Position numbers and translations under genes: made by a program. A model generated the notes under the pieces. The model worked only from the letters and a program-made list of their open reading frames with translations, did not search any database and was not told the origin of the DNA. A stretch of DNA of 64,000 bases, from assembly GCA_902559395.1 (NCBI GenBank), contig CACEHR010000005.1, positions 1-64,000 of the forward strand, given 5' to 3'. Shown here piece after piece: positions 36,781 through 46,961 of the stretch (positions are counted from its first letter, which is position 1; each line of letters opens with the position of its first letter). This DNA comes from an uncultured Pelagibacteraceae bacterium. GTDB taxonomy: Bacteria > Pseudomonadota > Alphaproteobacteria > Pelagibacterales > Pelagibacteraceae.

Positions 36781-37789
36781 AATTATTTTATTTTCTAATA
36801 TCAGTTCTAAATCAGATGAAAATAATATCAAATACTATTCCAATGATGAAGGAATTCTATCAATTATGTATCACCGTTTTAATGAGAATAAGTACCCCTC
36901 AACCAATATTAAAATGGATATATTTAAGGAACATATAAATATTATTAAGAACTCAGATTTTAATTTTCATAATCCAAATAATTTTGATGAACAGTTTAAT
37001 AAACCAAAACAAAAAAAAGAAATTCTTATAACTATCGATGATGCTTTTGAATCTTTTTATACTGAAGCATGGCCTTATCTAAAAGAAAATAAAATTCCAT
37101 TTATTTTATTTGTTTCAACTGAACCAGTGGGAAAAAGAGGTTACATGGCTTGGGAACAAATTAAAGAGGTTGAAGGGAATGAATTTGCAAATATAGGACA
37201 TCATTCTCATACTCATGAATATCTCATAGATGTAAGCAATGAAGAATTTATTTTAGATATTGAAACGGCTAATAAAATTTTTCTAAGGGAACTTGGTTAT
37301 ATCCCTAACCTATTCTCATATCCCTTTGGTGAATACTCTAAATTTATGAAAGACTATATATCTAAAAATTTCAAATTTGCTTTTGGTCAGCATTCTGGTG
37401 TTATTGATTTAAATAAAGATAAATTTGAGTTACCTAGATTTCCAATTAATGAAAAATATGGAGAAATAAAAAGATTTAAATCAATAATAAATTATTTTCC
37501 ACTTGAGTATAAAAAAATTCTTCCTGAGGAAAAACAATTATTCGAAAACACAAACCCTCCAAATTTCAAAGTTGAATTTTTCAAGGAGCAAAAAAATTTA
37601 TCTAATATTAATTGCTATTCTAATGAGGGAGATGTTTGGGACAAATCAAAAACAACATTAACTAACAACTCTTTAACGATTGAATTTAGAGAACCATTCA
37701 GACCAAGAAGAGGAAGAATTAATTGTTCTCTGAATGATGATGGAAAATGGAGATGGTTTGGTGTGCAATTTCCTATAAAAGAGAATTAA
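36728..37789 (+). CDS. Secreted polysaccharide deacetylase (NodB-type) with extra C-terminal region
   Basis: A 353-residue protein with a signal peptide (hydrophobic residues about 8-26). ILSIMYHRFNE starts the fold. The deacetylase motifs are TIDDAFESF (metal Asp pair near residue 104) and GHHSHTHEYL (HxxxH metal ligands). FSYPFGEYS follows. About 100 C-terminal residues beyond the NodB fold have no domain I recognise. It acts on cell-envelope or exported glycans. The only plus-strand gene inside this minus-strand block. Confidence 0.87.
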   Translation: MIIKKIFSLATSIISLFIIILFSNISSKSDENNIKYYSNDEGILSIMYHRFNENKYPSTNIKMDIFKEHINIIKNSDFNFHNPNNFDEQFNKPKQKKEILITIDDAFESFYTEAWPYLKENKIPFILFVSTEPVGKRGYMAWEQIKEVEGNEFANIGHHSHTHEYLIDVSNEEFILDIETANKIFLRELGYIPNLFSYPFGEYSKFMKDYISKNFKFAFGQHSGVIDLNKDKFELPRFPINEKYGEIKRFKSIINYFPLEYKKILPEEKQLFENTNPPNFKVEFFKEQKNLSNINCYSNEGDVWDKSKTTLTNNSLTIEFREPFRPRRGRINCSLNDDGKWRWFGVQFPIKEN

Positions 37790-38850
37790 ATTAAACTCTC
37801 TAAATCTTTGCTTGATGGCAACAATCTCGCCTCATCAAAATCTTTTAGGTTATTTTGTTCAATAATTTTTTGTAAAACTTCTATATACCGGCTTCCTGTT
37901 TCTGCATATTTATCTAAATGTTTAGACAAAATCAGACTATCTAAAGGTTTATTTTTATTTCTAAGTTCTGTTCTTGCTTTCCTTAAATTTTTATACGTTG
38001 AGTGTGTATTTAAATTTCTTAAATATGCTCTTACAGATAATTGTAAACTATGAAATTTCATAACTTTATGATCTTTGCCCTCATCAGCATTTTTAGGTTT
38101 TAATCCTTCTCCAGACCAAGTCCATTGTCCAAATAAAGCATTTCCCTTTAAAGCAAATCTTGAAGTACCCCAACCAGTTTCTTTTGCAGCTTGAGCTATT
38201 GCCAATGAAACTGGTATTTCATCCATTCTTACTTTCAAAGTAGATAAATCATTTTTTCTTACACCGTATTGTTTGTACTTTTTTTCTAACCATTTTTTTT
38301 CAATATCAGTGTTGCTATTTTTATTTAAAATTGTGAATAATCTTTTTCTGTCAACTCTAATTTTATTGTTTTCCTTAACAATTAAAGGGAGAACAATTTT
38401 TATAAACATATCTTTTCTTTTTTTAGTATTTCCAATATTTTTAATTTCATTTGGTAGAAGACCAATATCTATTGGTTTAACTAATTTTGTATCTCTTACA
38501 TCTTTTAAATTATAATTTACTTCTTTAAATAATGAGTCAATCTCTGATGTTGTATACCTGACTAGATTAATTTCAGAATTATTTTCTTCTAAAATATCAT
38601 ATAATAAATCTCTTTCATCAGTATCTGCTGTTAAGTCTTCTTCAATCAATTTATCTTTATTTAAAGTATTATTTAAAATGTTTTTAGAATTATTGGTAAA
38701 TTCTTTATTATTAAAATTTTTATCTGTAAAATTTATAATTATCGGCGATACATAAAAGAATGAAATTACAATTAAAGAACTTAAAAAAAATCGAGAAACT
38801 ATATTAAGACTTTTATTTTTTATAAAACCTGATTTTTTAAATTTTCTCAT
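37786..38850 (-). CDS. Bax-like glucosaminidase-domain protein
   Basis: A 354-residue envelope protein. An N-terminal membrane helix or signal anchor (about residues 19-42) is followed by a long polar linker. The peptidoglycan-hydrolase-type domain then has SLAIAQAAKETGWGTSRFA, GNALFGQWTW and SVRAYLRNLNTH, matching the Bax/mannosyl-glycoprotein endo-beta-N-acetylglucosaminidase family. The Glu in AAKETGWG is the likely catalytic residue. Adjacent to the deacetylase, so both may act on cell-wall glycan (inference). Confidence 0.85.
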   Translation of the reverse strand: MRKFKKSGFIKNKSLNIVSRFFLSSLIVISFFYVSPIIINFTDKNFNNKEFTNNSKNILNNTLNKDKLIEEDLTADTDERDLLYDILEENNSEINLVRYTTSEIDSLFKEVNYNLKDVRDTKLVKPIDIGLLPNEIKNIGNTKKRKDMFIKIVLPLIVKENNKIRVDRKRLFTILNKNSNTDIEKKWLEKKYKQYGVRKNDLSTLKVRMDEIPVSLAIAQAAKETGWGTSRFALKGNALFGQWTWSGEGLKPKNADEGKDHKVMKFHSLQLSVRAYLRNLNTHSTYKNLRKARTELRNKNKPLDSLILSKHLDKYAETGSRYIEVLQKIIEQNNLKDFDEARLLPSSKDLESLI

Positions 38851-38856
38851 AACTAA

Positions 38857-39399
38857 TTATTGTATAGCAACAACTTCTTTTACCTCTGGTAAATAATGAC
38901 ATAAAAGATTTTGAACACCTTGTTTCAAAGTCATTGTTGAACTAGGACAGCCTGAACAACTCCCTTGTAATTGTACCTTAACAATTCCGTCCTTAAACTC
39001 TTTAAATTTTATATCTCCACCATCTCTAGCAACAGCAGGTCTTATTTTTTCTTCTAAAATTTTTACAATTTTTGATTCAATTTCACTCAAATCTAAATCT
39101 TCTTCTTTTATATTTTCATCAATTACAAACTCTTTACCATCTGCGTAAAAATCATTTATTAAAGAAATTACAATATGTTTTATTTCGTCCCACTTAATTT
39201 TTTCGTTCTTATTTACTGAAATAAAATCTTGACCTAAAAAAATACCCTCAACACCATTTATTGACATAATATTTCTCACTAATTCATTTTGTATGTCCTC
39301 TTTATTTGTAATTTCATAAGGACCACTGTTTGAAACTTTCTTCCCGGGAAGAAATTTCAAAGAATTTGGATTTGGTGTTACTTCTGTTTGAACGAACAT
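38857..39399 (-). CDS. nfu: NifU-like iron-sulfur scaffold/carrier (Nfu)
   Basis: A 180-residue protein with an N-terminal Nfu domain (QTEVTPNPNSLKFLPG) and a C-terminal NifU-type domain carrying CSGCPSS (about residues 147-153), the cluster-binding CxxC. It delivers Fe-S clusters to apoproteins; this window encodes several Fe-S clients such as miaB, nth and the Hdr-like protein. Confidence 0.93.
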   Translation of the reverse strand: MFVQTEVTPNPNSLKFLPGKKVSNSGPYEITNKEDIQNELVRNIMSINGVEGIFLGQDFISVNKNEKIKWDEIKHIVISLINDFYADGKEFVIDENIKEEDLDLSEIESKIVKILEEKIRPAVARDGGDIKFKEFKDGIVKVQLQGSCSGCPSSTMTLKQGVQNLLCHYLPEVKEVVAIQ

Positions 39400-39451
39400 A
39401 AATTATATATAGTGAATATTTTAAAAATTAAAACTTGATAATAAATTTTTA

Positions 39452-40453
39452 TTAAAAACCTACTATTTCTTTAATTCTTTCAATCTTTTTGGATGCAATT
39501 AAATTAGCTTTTTCAACTCCATCTAGAAGAATTTTATCTAAATAACTTTTATCTCCTAAAAGTTTTTTTATCTCATTAGAAATAGGTTCAATTTTATTTA
39601 CAAGTTCTTCAGCTAATTGTTCTTTAAATTCTGAAAAGTTTTTACCTGAAAAATTTTTTACTGAGTTTTGCAGTGTAGAATTAGTTAAGCTTGAATATAT
39701 TCCTAAAAGATTCTTTGCCTCTAATCTATCATCAAGTTCCTTTATATCTTGTGGCATAGGTAAAGGATCAGTTTTTGCTTTTTTTATTTTGTTTATTATT
39801 TGATCTTTATCATCTGTTAAATTTATTCTGCTTAAATCTGATAATTCCGATTTACTCATTTTTTTTGAACCATCTTTTAAACTCATTATCCTAGAAAACT
39901 CTTTTTGAATTAAAGGTTCTGGAACTTGAAGAAAATTTTCTACCTCAAAATCATTATTGAATTTTTGAGCTATGTCTCTACACAACTCCAAATGTTGTTT
40001 TTGATCATCACCTACCGGAACATGAGTAGCATCGTATAAAAGAATATCAGCTGCCATTAAAACTGGATAAGAATATAATCCAATACTAGCTTTCTCTTTA
40101 TCTTTGCCGGCCTTCTCTTTGAATTGGGTCATTCTATTTAACCAACCCATTCTAGCAACACAGCTTAATATCCATGCTGCTTCTGCGTGAGCAGCCACCC
40201 TAGATTGATTAAAAATTATACTTTTTTTTGGATCTATTCCACTTGCAATAAAAGTTGCAACAGTTTCACGAATATTATTTTTTAATTCTTTAGGATCTTG
40301 CCTTACTGTAATGGCATGTAGATCAACTACACAAAAAATACATTTATTATCTTTTTCATTATTTAAGTCTACAAAGTTTTTTATGGCACCTAAATAATTT
40401 CCAAGATGAAGATTACCTGTAGGCTGAACGCCAGAGAATATTTTTTTACCCAT
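39452..40453 (-). CDS. trpS: Tryptophan-tRNA ligase
   Basis: A 333-residue class I aminoacyl-tRNA synthetase. The N-terminal [20 protein letters not shown] contains the HIGH-like HLGN, and KKMSKS (about residues 196-201) is the second signature. [20 protein letters not shown] is also diagnostic. It follows murJ by four bases, an order common in alphaproteobacteria. Confidence 0.97.
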   Translation of the reverse strand: MGKKIFSGVQPTGNLHLGNYLGAIKNFVDLNNEKDNKCIFCVVDLHAITVRQDPKELKNNIRETVATFIASGIDPKKSIIFNQSRVAAHAEAAWILSCVARMGWLNRMTQFKEKAGKDKEKASIGLYSYPVLMAADILLYDATHVPVGDDQKQHLELCRDIAQKFNNDFEVENFLQVPEPLIQKEFSRIMSLKDGSKKMSKSELSDLSRINLTDDKDQIINKIKKAKTDPLPMPQDIKELDDRLEAKNLLGIYSSLTNSTLQNSVKNFSGKNFSEFKEQLAEELVNKIEPISNEIKKLLGDKSYLDKILLDGVEKANLIASKKIERIKEIVGF

Positions 40454-40457
40454 AAAA

Positions 40458-41987
40458 TTAATACTTTAATTTAATATCATTCATTTGAAAAGCTTTGATG
40501 AAATAACACAAAATCAAATAAAACAATAATCCTAATATAACAGATAAAACTAAATAAAAAGATTTAATTGATTGATTAAATGATAATTCAGTTTGGAAAA
40601 AATTTAACATAAAGTTAAAAAATAAACCCATCATAATTGATGCAAAAATTATTTTAATAAATTTAATAAAAAATATTTGGTTAAAATAAAATAATTGTCG
40701 ATTTTTTAAAAATAAAAATAATAAAATTGAATTAAACCAAGATGAAATAGATGTGGCTATTGGAATTATTATAAAACCAATTTCACTAAAATAATACAAA
40801 CTAATAAAAATATTAACCAATACTGAAATAAAAGAAATGTAGAATGGAGTTTTGGTATCGTGGTTTGCAAAGAAAAAACTTGAAAAAACTTTTATCAATG
40901 CAAAAGCAGGCAGACCTAAAGCAAAATAATATAAAGCTAAGCTTGAGTTACTCACCGAATTTTCATTGAAAGACCCATAGCCAAATAAAGCTGAAATAAT
41001 TTGTTCCGATCCTATGATTAAAGCGATAGTTGCGGGGAGACTTAAGAATAAACTTAATTCTAGAGCTTTATTTTGTATAAACAAAATCTTATTTTTTTTT
41101 CTAGATTGAATATGTTTTGAAAGTTGTGGGAGTATAACAACACCAATTGCAATACCAGCTATAGCTAGGTTAATTTGATAAATTCTATCTGCATAATACA
41201 AATAAGAAACTGCACTTGCTTGAAAAGATGCAATTATTGTTCCAATTAAGATATTAATTTGAGTTACTCCAGAGGAAAAAATACTTGGCAAAAGTTTTTT
41301 AAAAAAAAACCTAACTTTATTACTTACTCTAAAATTGAAATTAAATTCAAGTGAGTAATATTTAGAAACGTATTTGTATAAAAATATTAACTGTAAGAAA
41401 CCGGCTAAAGAAACCCCATAAGATAAATAATAAACTAACTGGTCACCTAAAGATCTAGAAAAAATTAACACCAAAATTAAAACAATATTCAAAATTATTG
41501 GGGCTGCTGCTGCAGCTGCAAACTTATTATGTGAATTTAAAATTGCAGAAAAAAATGAAGCTAGACAAATAAAAAACAAAAAGGGAAAAGTAATTCTTGT
41601 TAAATTTATGGCTACCTCCATTTTTTCTAAATCACCTACAAATCCTGGAGCGATAATTGAAACAAATGCAGGCATAAAAATTTCAATTATTATTAGTAAA
41701 AATAACAACCCTAAAAAAAGGAGATTAAAAATATCATTAGCAAATTTGTTTGATTTTTTTTTTCCCTTAGTAATTTCTGATGAATAACTTGGGACGAATG
41801 CAGCGTTAAAAGTGCCTTCGGCAAATAACCTTCTAAAAGTATTTGGAATTCTAAATGCTACAAAAAAGGCATCCGCCAACATCCCTGTTCCTAGAAAAAT
41901 TGCTATTAAAATATCTCTTAAATAACCGAGCAATCTACTAATGATAGTATAAAAACCGAATGTACCTGTTGACTTAAGTAAGTTCAT
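40458..41987 (-). CDS. murJ: Lipid II flippase MurJ
   Basis: A 509-residue multi-pass membrane protein of the MOP superfamily. The N-terminal [26 protein letters not shown] and [20 protein letters not shown] are MurJ/MviN signatures. About 14 hydrophobic segments are visible. It flips the peptidoglycan precursor lipid II across the inner membrane. First gene of the minus-strand block, divergent from maeB across 52 bases. Confidence 0.95.
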   Translation of the reverse strand: MNLLKSTGTFGFYTIISRLLGYLRDILIAIFLGTGMLADAFFVAFRIPNTFRRLFAEGTFNAAFVPSYSSEITKGKKKSNKFANDIFNLLFLGLLFLLIIIEIFMPAFVSIIAPGFVGDLEKMEVAINLTRITFPFLFFICLASFFSAILNSHNKFAAAAAAPIILNIVLILVLIFSRSLGDQLVYYLSYGVSLAGFLQLIFLYKYVSKYYSLEFNFNFRVSNKVRFFFKKLLPSIFSSGVTQINILIGTIIASFQASAVSYLYYADRIYQINLAIAGIAIGVVILPQLSKHIQSRKKNKILFIQNKALELSLFLSLPATIALIIGSEQIISALFGYGSFNENSVSNSSLALYYFALGLPAFALIKVFSSFFFANHDTKTPFYISFISVLVNIFISLYYFSEIGFIIIPIATSISSWFNSILLFLFLKNRQLFYFNQIFFIKFIKIIFASIMMGLFFNFMLNFFQTELSFNQSIKSFYLVLSVILGLLFYLILCYFIKAFQMNDIKLKY

Positions 41988-42039
41988 AAATCATATTAGT
42001 CTTAATTTTACCCCAATTGTACACTTATTGTTATCAGAA

Positions 42040-44325
42040 ATGAAAAAAACAAAAATCGATCATTACACAGATAAAGAAGCTTTAGATTTTCATAAAGACA
42101 AAAAACCAGGCAAGATTGAGATTATTTCTTCAAAAAATATGACAACTAAGCGTGATCTTGCTTTAGCATATTCTCCAGGAGTTGCTGCCCCGGTAAAAAA
42201 GATAAGTGAAAACCCAGAAGCAGCATATGATTACACAAGTAAAGGAAACCTTGTTGCAGTAATTAGTAATGGTTCAGCAATATTAGGAATGGGAAATTTA
42301 GGTGCTCTTGCATCAAAGCCTGTGATGGAAGGAAAGGCTGTATTATTTAAAAGATTTGCGGATATTGATTCGATCGATTTAGAGATTGATTGTAAAGATT
42401 CAGACGAAATCATAAATTCAATTAAAAATTTTGCGCCTAGCTTTGGAGGAATAAATTTAGAGGATATAGCGGCCCCAGATTGTTTTATAATAGAACAGAA
42501 ATTAAAAGAAATTTTAGATATTCCTGTTTTTCATGACGACCAACATGGAACAGCAATTATAACAACTGCAGCATTAATTAATGCCCTAGATATTTGTGGT
42601 AAATCAATAAAAAAAATTAAAGTTGTAGTTAATGGTGCTGGAGCTTCAGCGCAAGCTTGTACTGAGTTATTTAAAAATTCAGGAGTAAAATCTGAAAATA
42701 TAATAATGCTAGACAGAAAAGGCGTTATTTACGAAGGAAGAACTGAGGGGATTGATCAATGGAAATCCAGATATTCAGTTAAAACTAAACATAGAACTTT
42801 AAAGGATGCTATTAAAGGTGCAGATGTTTTTTTAGGGTTATCAGCAAAAGGTGTTCTAAAAAAAGAGATGGTTAAATCTATGGCAAAAAATCCAATTATA
42901 TTTGCTTGTGCTAATCCTGATCCAGAAATTACCCCAGAGGAAATTAGTGAGGTTAGAAATGATGCAATTGTTGCAACAGGGAGATCAGACTATCCTAATC
43001 AAGTAAATAATTTAATTGGATTTCCTTATATCTTTAGGGGAGCTTTAGATGTGAGATCTAAAACCATAAATGAAGAAATGAAGGTTGCTGCAGCTAATGC
43101 AATAGCTAAACTTGCAAGAGAAGATGTTCCTGATGAAGTTGTTGCAGCTATGGGTGGAGAAAGACCTCATTATGGAAAAGATTATATTATTCCATCTACA
43201 TTTGATCCAAGATTAATTAGTGTAATACCAGCGGCTGTAGCGAAAGCAGCTATAGATAGTGGAGTAGCTAGAAAAAATATAGATGATTTTGATGCTTATA
43301 AAGATCAACTAAAACAGAGGCTAGACCCAACAGTAACAATCATGCAAGGTATAAATTCATTTATAAAAAAAAATCAGAAAAGAATTGTTTTTGCTGATGG
43401 TGAAGATGAAAATACTTTAAAAGCCGCTATAGCATTTAAAAATTCAAGATTAGGTATTCCAATACTGGTTGGTAAAGAAAGCAAAATTAAAGAACAAATT
43501 AAAAATATTGGTTATAGTGAAAATTTTGACATTGAAATTGTTAATTCAAAAGATGAAGAAAAAAGAAAAAGATACGTTAAACATTTATTTGAAAAATTAC
43601 AAAGAGAGCAAGGATTATTAGAGCGAGATTGTGATCGAATGATCAGAAATGATCGAGTTGTTTGGGCTACTAGTATGGTTGCCTGCGGTGATGCTGATGG
43701 TGCTGTAACAGGCAATACAAGACGATTTGGTGCTTCATTTGAAAAAATTAAGCAAGTTGTTGATGTAAGAAAAGGTGAGATTATGTTTGGTTTAAACATG
43801 ATCGTACATAAAGGGAGAACTATTTTTGTTGGTGATACAAGTGTCCATGAATATCCAACTTCTGAACAAATGGCTGAAATGGCGATATCTACAGCTAGAG
43901 TAGTTAGACTTTTTGGATTTGATCCAAAAGTTGCTTTTGTATCCCACTCTACATTTGGACAACCTCTTACTAGTAGAACAAAACATATCCGAAACGCGGT
44001 CGAGATATTAAAAGAAAGAAAAGTAGACTTTGAATTTGATGGAGATATGCAGCCTGATGTTGCTCTTAACCCAGAGTATGAGGAACTTTATCCTTTTGCA
44101 AAGATAGTTGGTAAAGCAAATATTTTAATAATGCCTGGACAACATAGTGCAGCAATCTCTTACAAATTAATGAAAACTATAGGTGAAACAAAAGTGATTG
44201 GACCATTATTAATTGGACTTGGGCTTCCAATAGAAATTGCACCTTTAAGGTCATCGACTTCTGAGATACTTAATTTAGCATCGATTGCTGCTTATTCTTC
44301 CCAAGTGATTGATTACAAAAAATAA
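42040..44325 (+). CDS. maeB: NADP-dependent malic enzyme with phosphotransacetylase-like domain
   Basis: A 761-residue MaeB-type protein. The malic enzyme part (about residues 1-430) has SPGVAAPVKKI, DIAAPDCFIIE, FHDDQHGTAI and a Rossmann VVNGAGASAQAC. The C-terminal 320 residues are a phosphate acetyl/butyryltransferase-like domain (FADGEDENTLKAA, MPGQHSAA), usually regulatory. It converts malate to pyruvate with NADPH. The ATG at 42040 was chosen over a TTG at 42028. Confidence 0.95.
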   Translation: MKKTKIDHYTDKEALDFHKDKKPGKIEIISSKNMTTKRDLALAYSPGVAAPVKKISENPEAAYDYTSKGNLVAVISNGSAILGMGNLGALASKPVMEGKAVLFKRFADIDSIDLEIDCKDSDEIINSIKNFAPSFGGINLEDIAAPDCFIIEQKLKEILDIPVFHDDQHGTAIITTAALINALDICGKSIKKIKVVVNGAGASAQACTELFKNSGVKSENIIMLDRKGVIYEGRTEGIDQWKSRYSVKTKHRTLKDAIKGADVFLGLSAKGVLKKEMVKSMAKNPIIFACANPDPEITPEEISEVRNDAIVATGRSDYPNQVNNLIGFPYIFRGALDVRSKTINEEMKVAAANAIAKLAREDVPDEVVAAMGGERPHYGKDYIIPSTFDPRLISVIPAAVAKAAIDSGVARKNIDDFDAYKDQLKQRLDPTVTIMQGINSFIKKNQKRIVFADGEDENTLKAAIAFKNSRLGIPILVGKESKIKEQIKNIGYSENFDIEIVNSKDEEKRKRYVKHLFEKLQREQGLLERDCDRMIRNDRVVWATSMVACGDADGAVTGNTRRFGASFEKIKQVVDVRKGEIMFGLNMIVHKGRTIFVGDTSVHEYPTSEQMAEMAISTARVVRLFGFDPKVAFVSHSTFGQPLTSRTKHIRNAVEILKERKVDFEFDGDMQPDVALNPEYEELYPFAKIVGKANILIMPGQHSAAISYKLMKTIGETKVIGPLLIGLGLPIEIAPLRSSTSEILNLASIAAYSSQVIDYKK

Positions 44326-44919
44326 TTATTCTCTTTGAATTCGTAAATCTTCAACAAGCATAATGCTGGCAATTACATCTTCGACATCAAGTATTTCTTT
44401 TGCTTCACTTATTACCAAATCTTTTTCTTCAGATGTTAAAGCAATTCCATAAACATAAATTTTCTTTTTATAAGTGTCTATTTGATAATTAGTTGCTTTT
44501 ATATTTTTATTTACAATTAATGCTGTTCTAAGCTGTGATGTTATTAAAATATCTTTTGCAGATTGTTTGAAATTAAATTCTTCTTTAATTTTAATATCAT
44601 TTCTAACTGATCTCGCACCTTTTGTTTCCCATGCTAATTTAGTAATTCTTAATTTCTCTTCAGGACTATCAACTTTACCAGTAATAAAAATTCTACCATC
44701 TAAAACTTTGGTTTTTACTGAAAGGAGATATTTTTTATCTTTAGCTAAAATTTTTGTACTTATAGTTTTTTGCATAATAGAATCATCTATTTGAGTACCC
44801 ACTGTTCTAGGATCTAATGCAACAGAAACACCAGTTCCAAAAAGACCTTTGGAACTAACACCAGCACACCCCGTAAAAATAAAACTAATTAAGATAAAAA
44901 TTAATAATTTATTTTTCAT
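44326..44919 (-). CDS. BON-domain lipoprotein, DolP-like
   Basis: A 197-residue protein with lipobox FTGC (Cys18) and two BON domains (about residues 47-115 and 125-190). The signatures are KTKVLDGRIFITGKVDSPEE with WETKGARSVRNDI, and TYKKKIYVYGIALTSEE with LDVEDV. It resembles DolP (YraP), an outer-membrane lipoprotein of envelope integrity. In E. coli dolP lies in the same cluster as rsmI and lpoA, which are its neighbours here. Confidence 0.87.
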   Translation of the reverse strand: MKNKLLIFILISFIFTGCAGVSSKGLFGTGVSVALDPRTVGTQIDDSIMQKTISTKILAKDKKYLLSVKTKVLDGRIFITGKVDSPEEKLRITKLAWETKGARSVRNDIKIKEEFNFKQSAKDILITSQLRTALIVNKNIKATNYQIDTYKKKIYVYGIALTSEEKDLVISEAKEILDVEDVIASIMLVEDLRIQRE

Positions 44920-45772
44920 TTTTTATCTCTAAACAATAATTATATATTTCTTTTTTAGGTACGTTAGTACTCTGGCTTAAAATTTCAGTAATTTCTTTTG
45001 TAGATAATTTATTAATCATTTTCTTTATTATATTCATATCTGATTCAGATAATTTTTTAGAGATTTTTTTATCTATTTTTTTTTCAGAAATAACAACTGT
45101 AAGCTCACCTTTTGGTTCTTTTTCAAATAATTCTAATTCATCTACATTTTTTCTAATAAATTCTTCATATATTTTTGTTATTTCTCTGCAAAAAACTATC
45201 CTTCTTCCTATAAAATTCTTTTTTATTTCAGGTATTATTTTATTAATTTTTTTTGGAGAAATAAAAAAAACTAAGGAATTTTCAAATTCTGAAAATTTTT
45301 TTAATTCATTAGATAATTGCTGTTTTTTGTCTGGAAAAAAACCGCAAAACATAAATCTATCTGAAAAACCACTAATTGAAACAGCAGCAGCAATAGCTGA
45401 AGGTCCAGGAATAGGAAAAATTCTTATCTCATTATTAACACACTCATTAACTAATATTGAACCAGGATCAGAAATACCAGGTGTACCAGCGTCAGATATC
45501 AGAGAAATTATTTTTCCAGATTTTAAATATTCAATAATCTTTACTACATTTTTTTTTTCATTAAACTTATGATTAGAAATTAACTTTGATTTTATTTGAT
45601 ATTTATCTAAAAGATTTTTTGAAACTCGAGTATCTTCGCACAAAATATAATCTGATTCCCGTAAAACGCCAATCGCTCTTAAGGTTATATCTTTCAAATT
45701 TCCTAAAGGAGTAGATACCAAATAAAGACCATTTTCGTATTCTTTTAATTTAAATTGTGGTTTTATTATCAT
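44909..45772 (-). CDS. rsmI: 16S rRNA (cytidine1402-2'-O)-methyltransferase
   Basis: A 287-residue tetrapyrrole-methylase-fold RNA methyltransferase. GLYLVSTPLGNLKDITLRA, CEDTRVSKNLL and SDAGTPGISDPG are the RsmI signatures. FPIPGPSAIAAAVSISG follows. Its 3' end overlaps the BON lipoprotein start by 11 bases. Divergent from the LpoA-like gene, as in the rsmI-lpoA arrangement of other proteobacteria. Confidence 0.95.
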   Translation of the reverse strand: MIIKPQFKLKEYENGLYLVSTPLGNLKDITLRAIGVLRESDYILCEDTRVSKNLLDKYQIKSKLISNHKFNEKKNVVKIIEYLKSGKIISLISDAGTPGISDPGSILVNECVNNEIRIFPIPGPSAIAAAVSISGFSDRFMFCGFFPDKKQQLSNELKKFSEFENSLVFFISPKKINKIIPEIKKNFIGRRIVFCREITKIYEEFIRKNVDELELFEKEPKGELTVVISEKKIDKKISKKLSESDMNIIKKMINKLSTKEITEILSQSTNVPKKEIYNYCLEIKNEK

Positions 45773-45806
45773 AATTTAGCTTAAAAAACATTATACTAGC
45801 ATCAAA

Positions 45807-46961
45807 ATGATCAAATTAATTAAAATTATTTATTTTATTTTTTTAAGTTTTTACTTTCTATTTTTTTCAACTGTTAATGCTCAAGAAAAAATTAAGATAG
45901 GATTATTAGTGCCTATGACAGGAGAAAATAAGTCTATTGGAGAGTCAATCATTAAAGCGGTTGGATTAGCGGTCAAAGATATTGATAATAGTTTGATAGA
46001 AGTCTATCCAAAAGATACAGCAACTAAAGCAAACCAGACTTTGAAATCAGCATTTGAATTAAGTCAAATGGGAATAAAAGTTGTTATTGGTCCCGTGTTC
46101 TATGAAAGTTTAACTTATTTAGATGAAATGAAAGATTTAACATTTTTATCATTAACAAATAAAACTCTAGATCTTCCAAAAAATGTAATTTCTGCCGGAA
46201 TTAATTCTACATCACAATTTAATACAATAAAAAAATTTTTAGAAACCAATCAAATACAAAAAACTATTTTTTTAACACCAATCCAAGATTATGAATTTGA
46301 AGTTAAAAGAGGAATGAAAAATTCAAAAATTAAAATTTATAAAGATTACGAATATAACATAGAGCCTACAAAACTAACAAAACAAATAGAAGAAATTACA
46401 AACTACAGAATAAGAAAGCAAAATTTAGAGGATGAAATAAAAAGGATAAAAAATTCAAATGATTCAAATAAAGAAAAAAAAATAAAAAGACTTGAAAAAA
46501 GATACACTTTAGGTGGTTTAAATTTTGATGCTGTTGTAATTGCAGATTTTGATGAAAGTCTAAAAAGTGTGTCTACATCACTTTTATATACTGATGTTCT
46601 TCCTAAAAATAAATATTTTATAACTTTAAATCAATGGTTTGATGAAAGTCTATTAAAAGAAAGTGATATCCAGCCATTATATTATCCATCAATAAATAAA
46701 AAAAATTTTGATAGCTACAAGATAAAGTACTATAATGCATTTAACGAAGATCCAACTCATTTGTCTTTATTAAGTTATGATCTTGTTGGCTTAGTTTATT
46801 ATTTATCAATGAATTCAAAAATAGAAAACTTAAATAAAATTTTTAAGAAAAAAAATTCTTTCAAAGGAAAAATAGGAATTTTTGATATTAAAAATAATAA
46901 AATTAATCACAGACTTAATTTTTATAAAATTGAAGATCAAAAACTTATAGAAATTTTCTAA
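45807..46961 (+). CDS. LpoA-like penicillin-binding protein activator
   Basis: A 384-residue secreted protein with a signal peptide (hydrophobic residues about 8-24, ending VNAQEK). The fold looks like a type I periplasmic binding protein: IKIGLLVPMTGENKSIGES at the start and VVIGPVFYESL, as in the LppC/LpoA C-terminal domain. A Lys/Glu-rich insertion lies at about residues 190-230. No lipobox is evident, so it may be soluble. Role as activator of peptidoglycan synthases is inferred from fold and location beside rsmI. Confidence 0.8.
   Translation: MIKLIKIIYFIFLSFYFLFFSTVNAQEKIKIGLLVPMTGENKSIGESIIKAVGLAVKDIDNSLIEVYPKDTATKANQTLKSAFELSQMGIKVVIGPVFYESLTYLDEMKDLTFLSLTNKTLDLPKNVISAGINSTSQFNTIKKFLETNQIQKTIFLTPIQDYEFEVKRGMKNSKIKIYKDYEYNIEPTKLTKQIEEITNYRIRKQNLEDEIKRIKNSNDSNKEKKIKRLEKRYTLGGLNFDAVVIADFDESLKSVSTSLLYTDVLPKNKYFITLNQWFDESLLKESDIQPLYYPSINKKNFDSYKIKYYNAFNEDPTHLSLLSYDLVGLVYYLSMNSKIENLNKIFKKKNSFKGKIGIFDIKNNKINHRLNFYKIEDQKLIEIF

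Noticed and set aside
40255-40275. Partial parS-like sequence GTTTCACG in trpS
   Set aside because: Only one half matches and the sequence is not palindromic.
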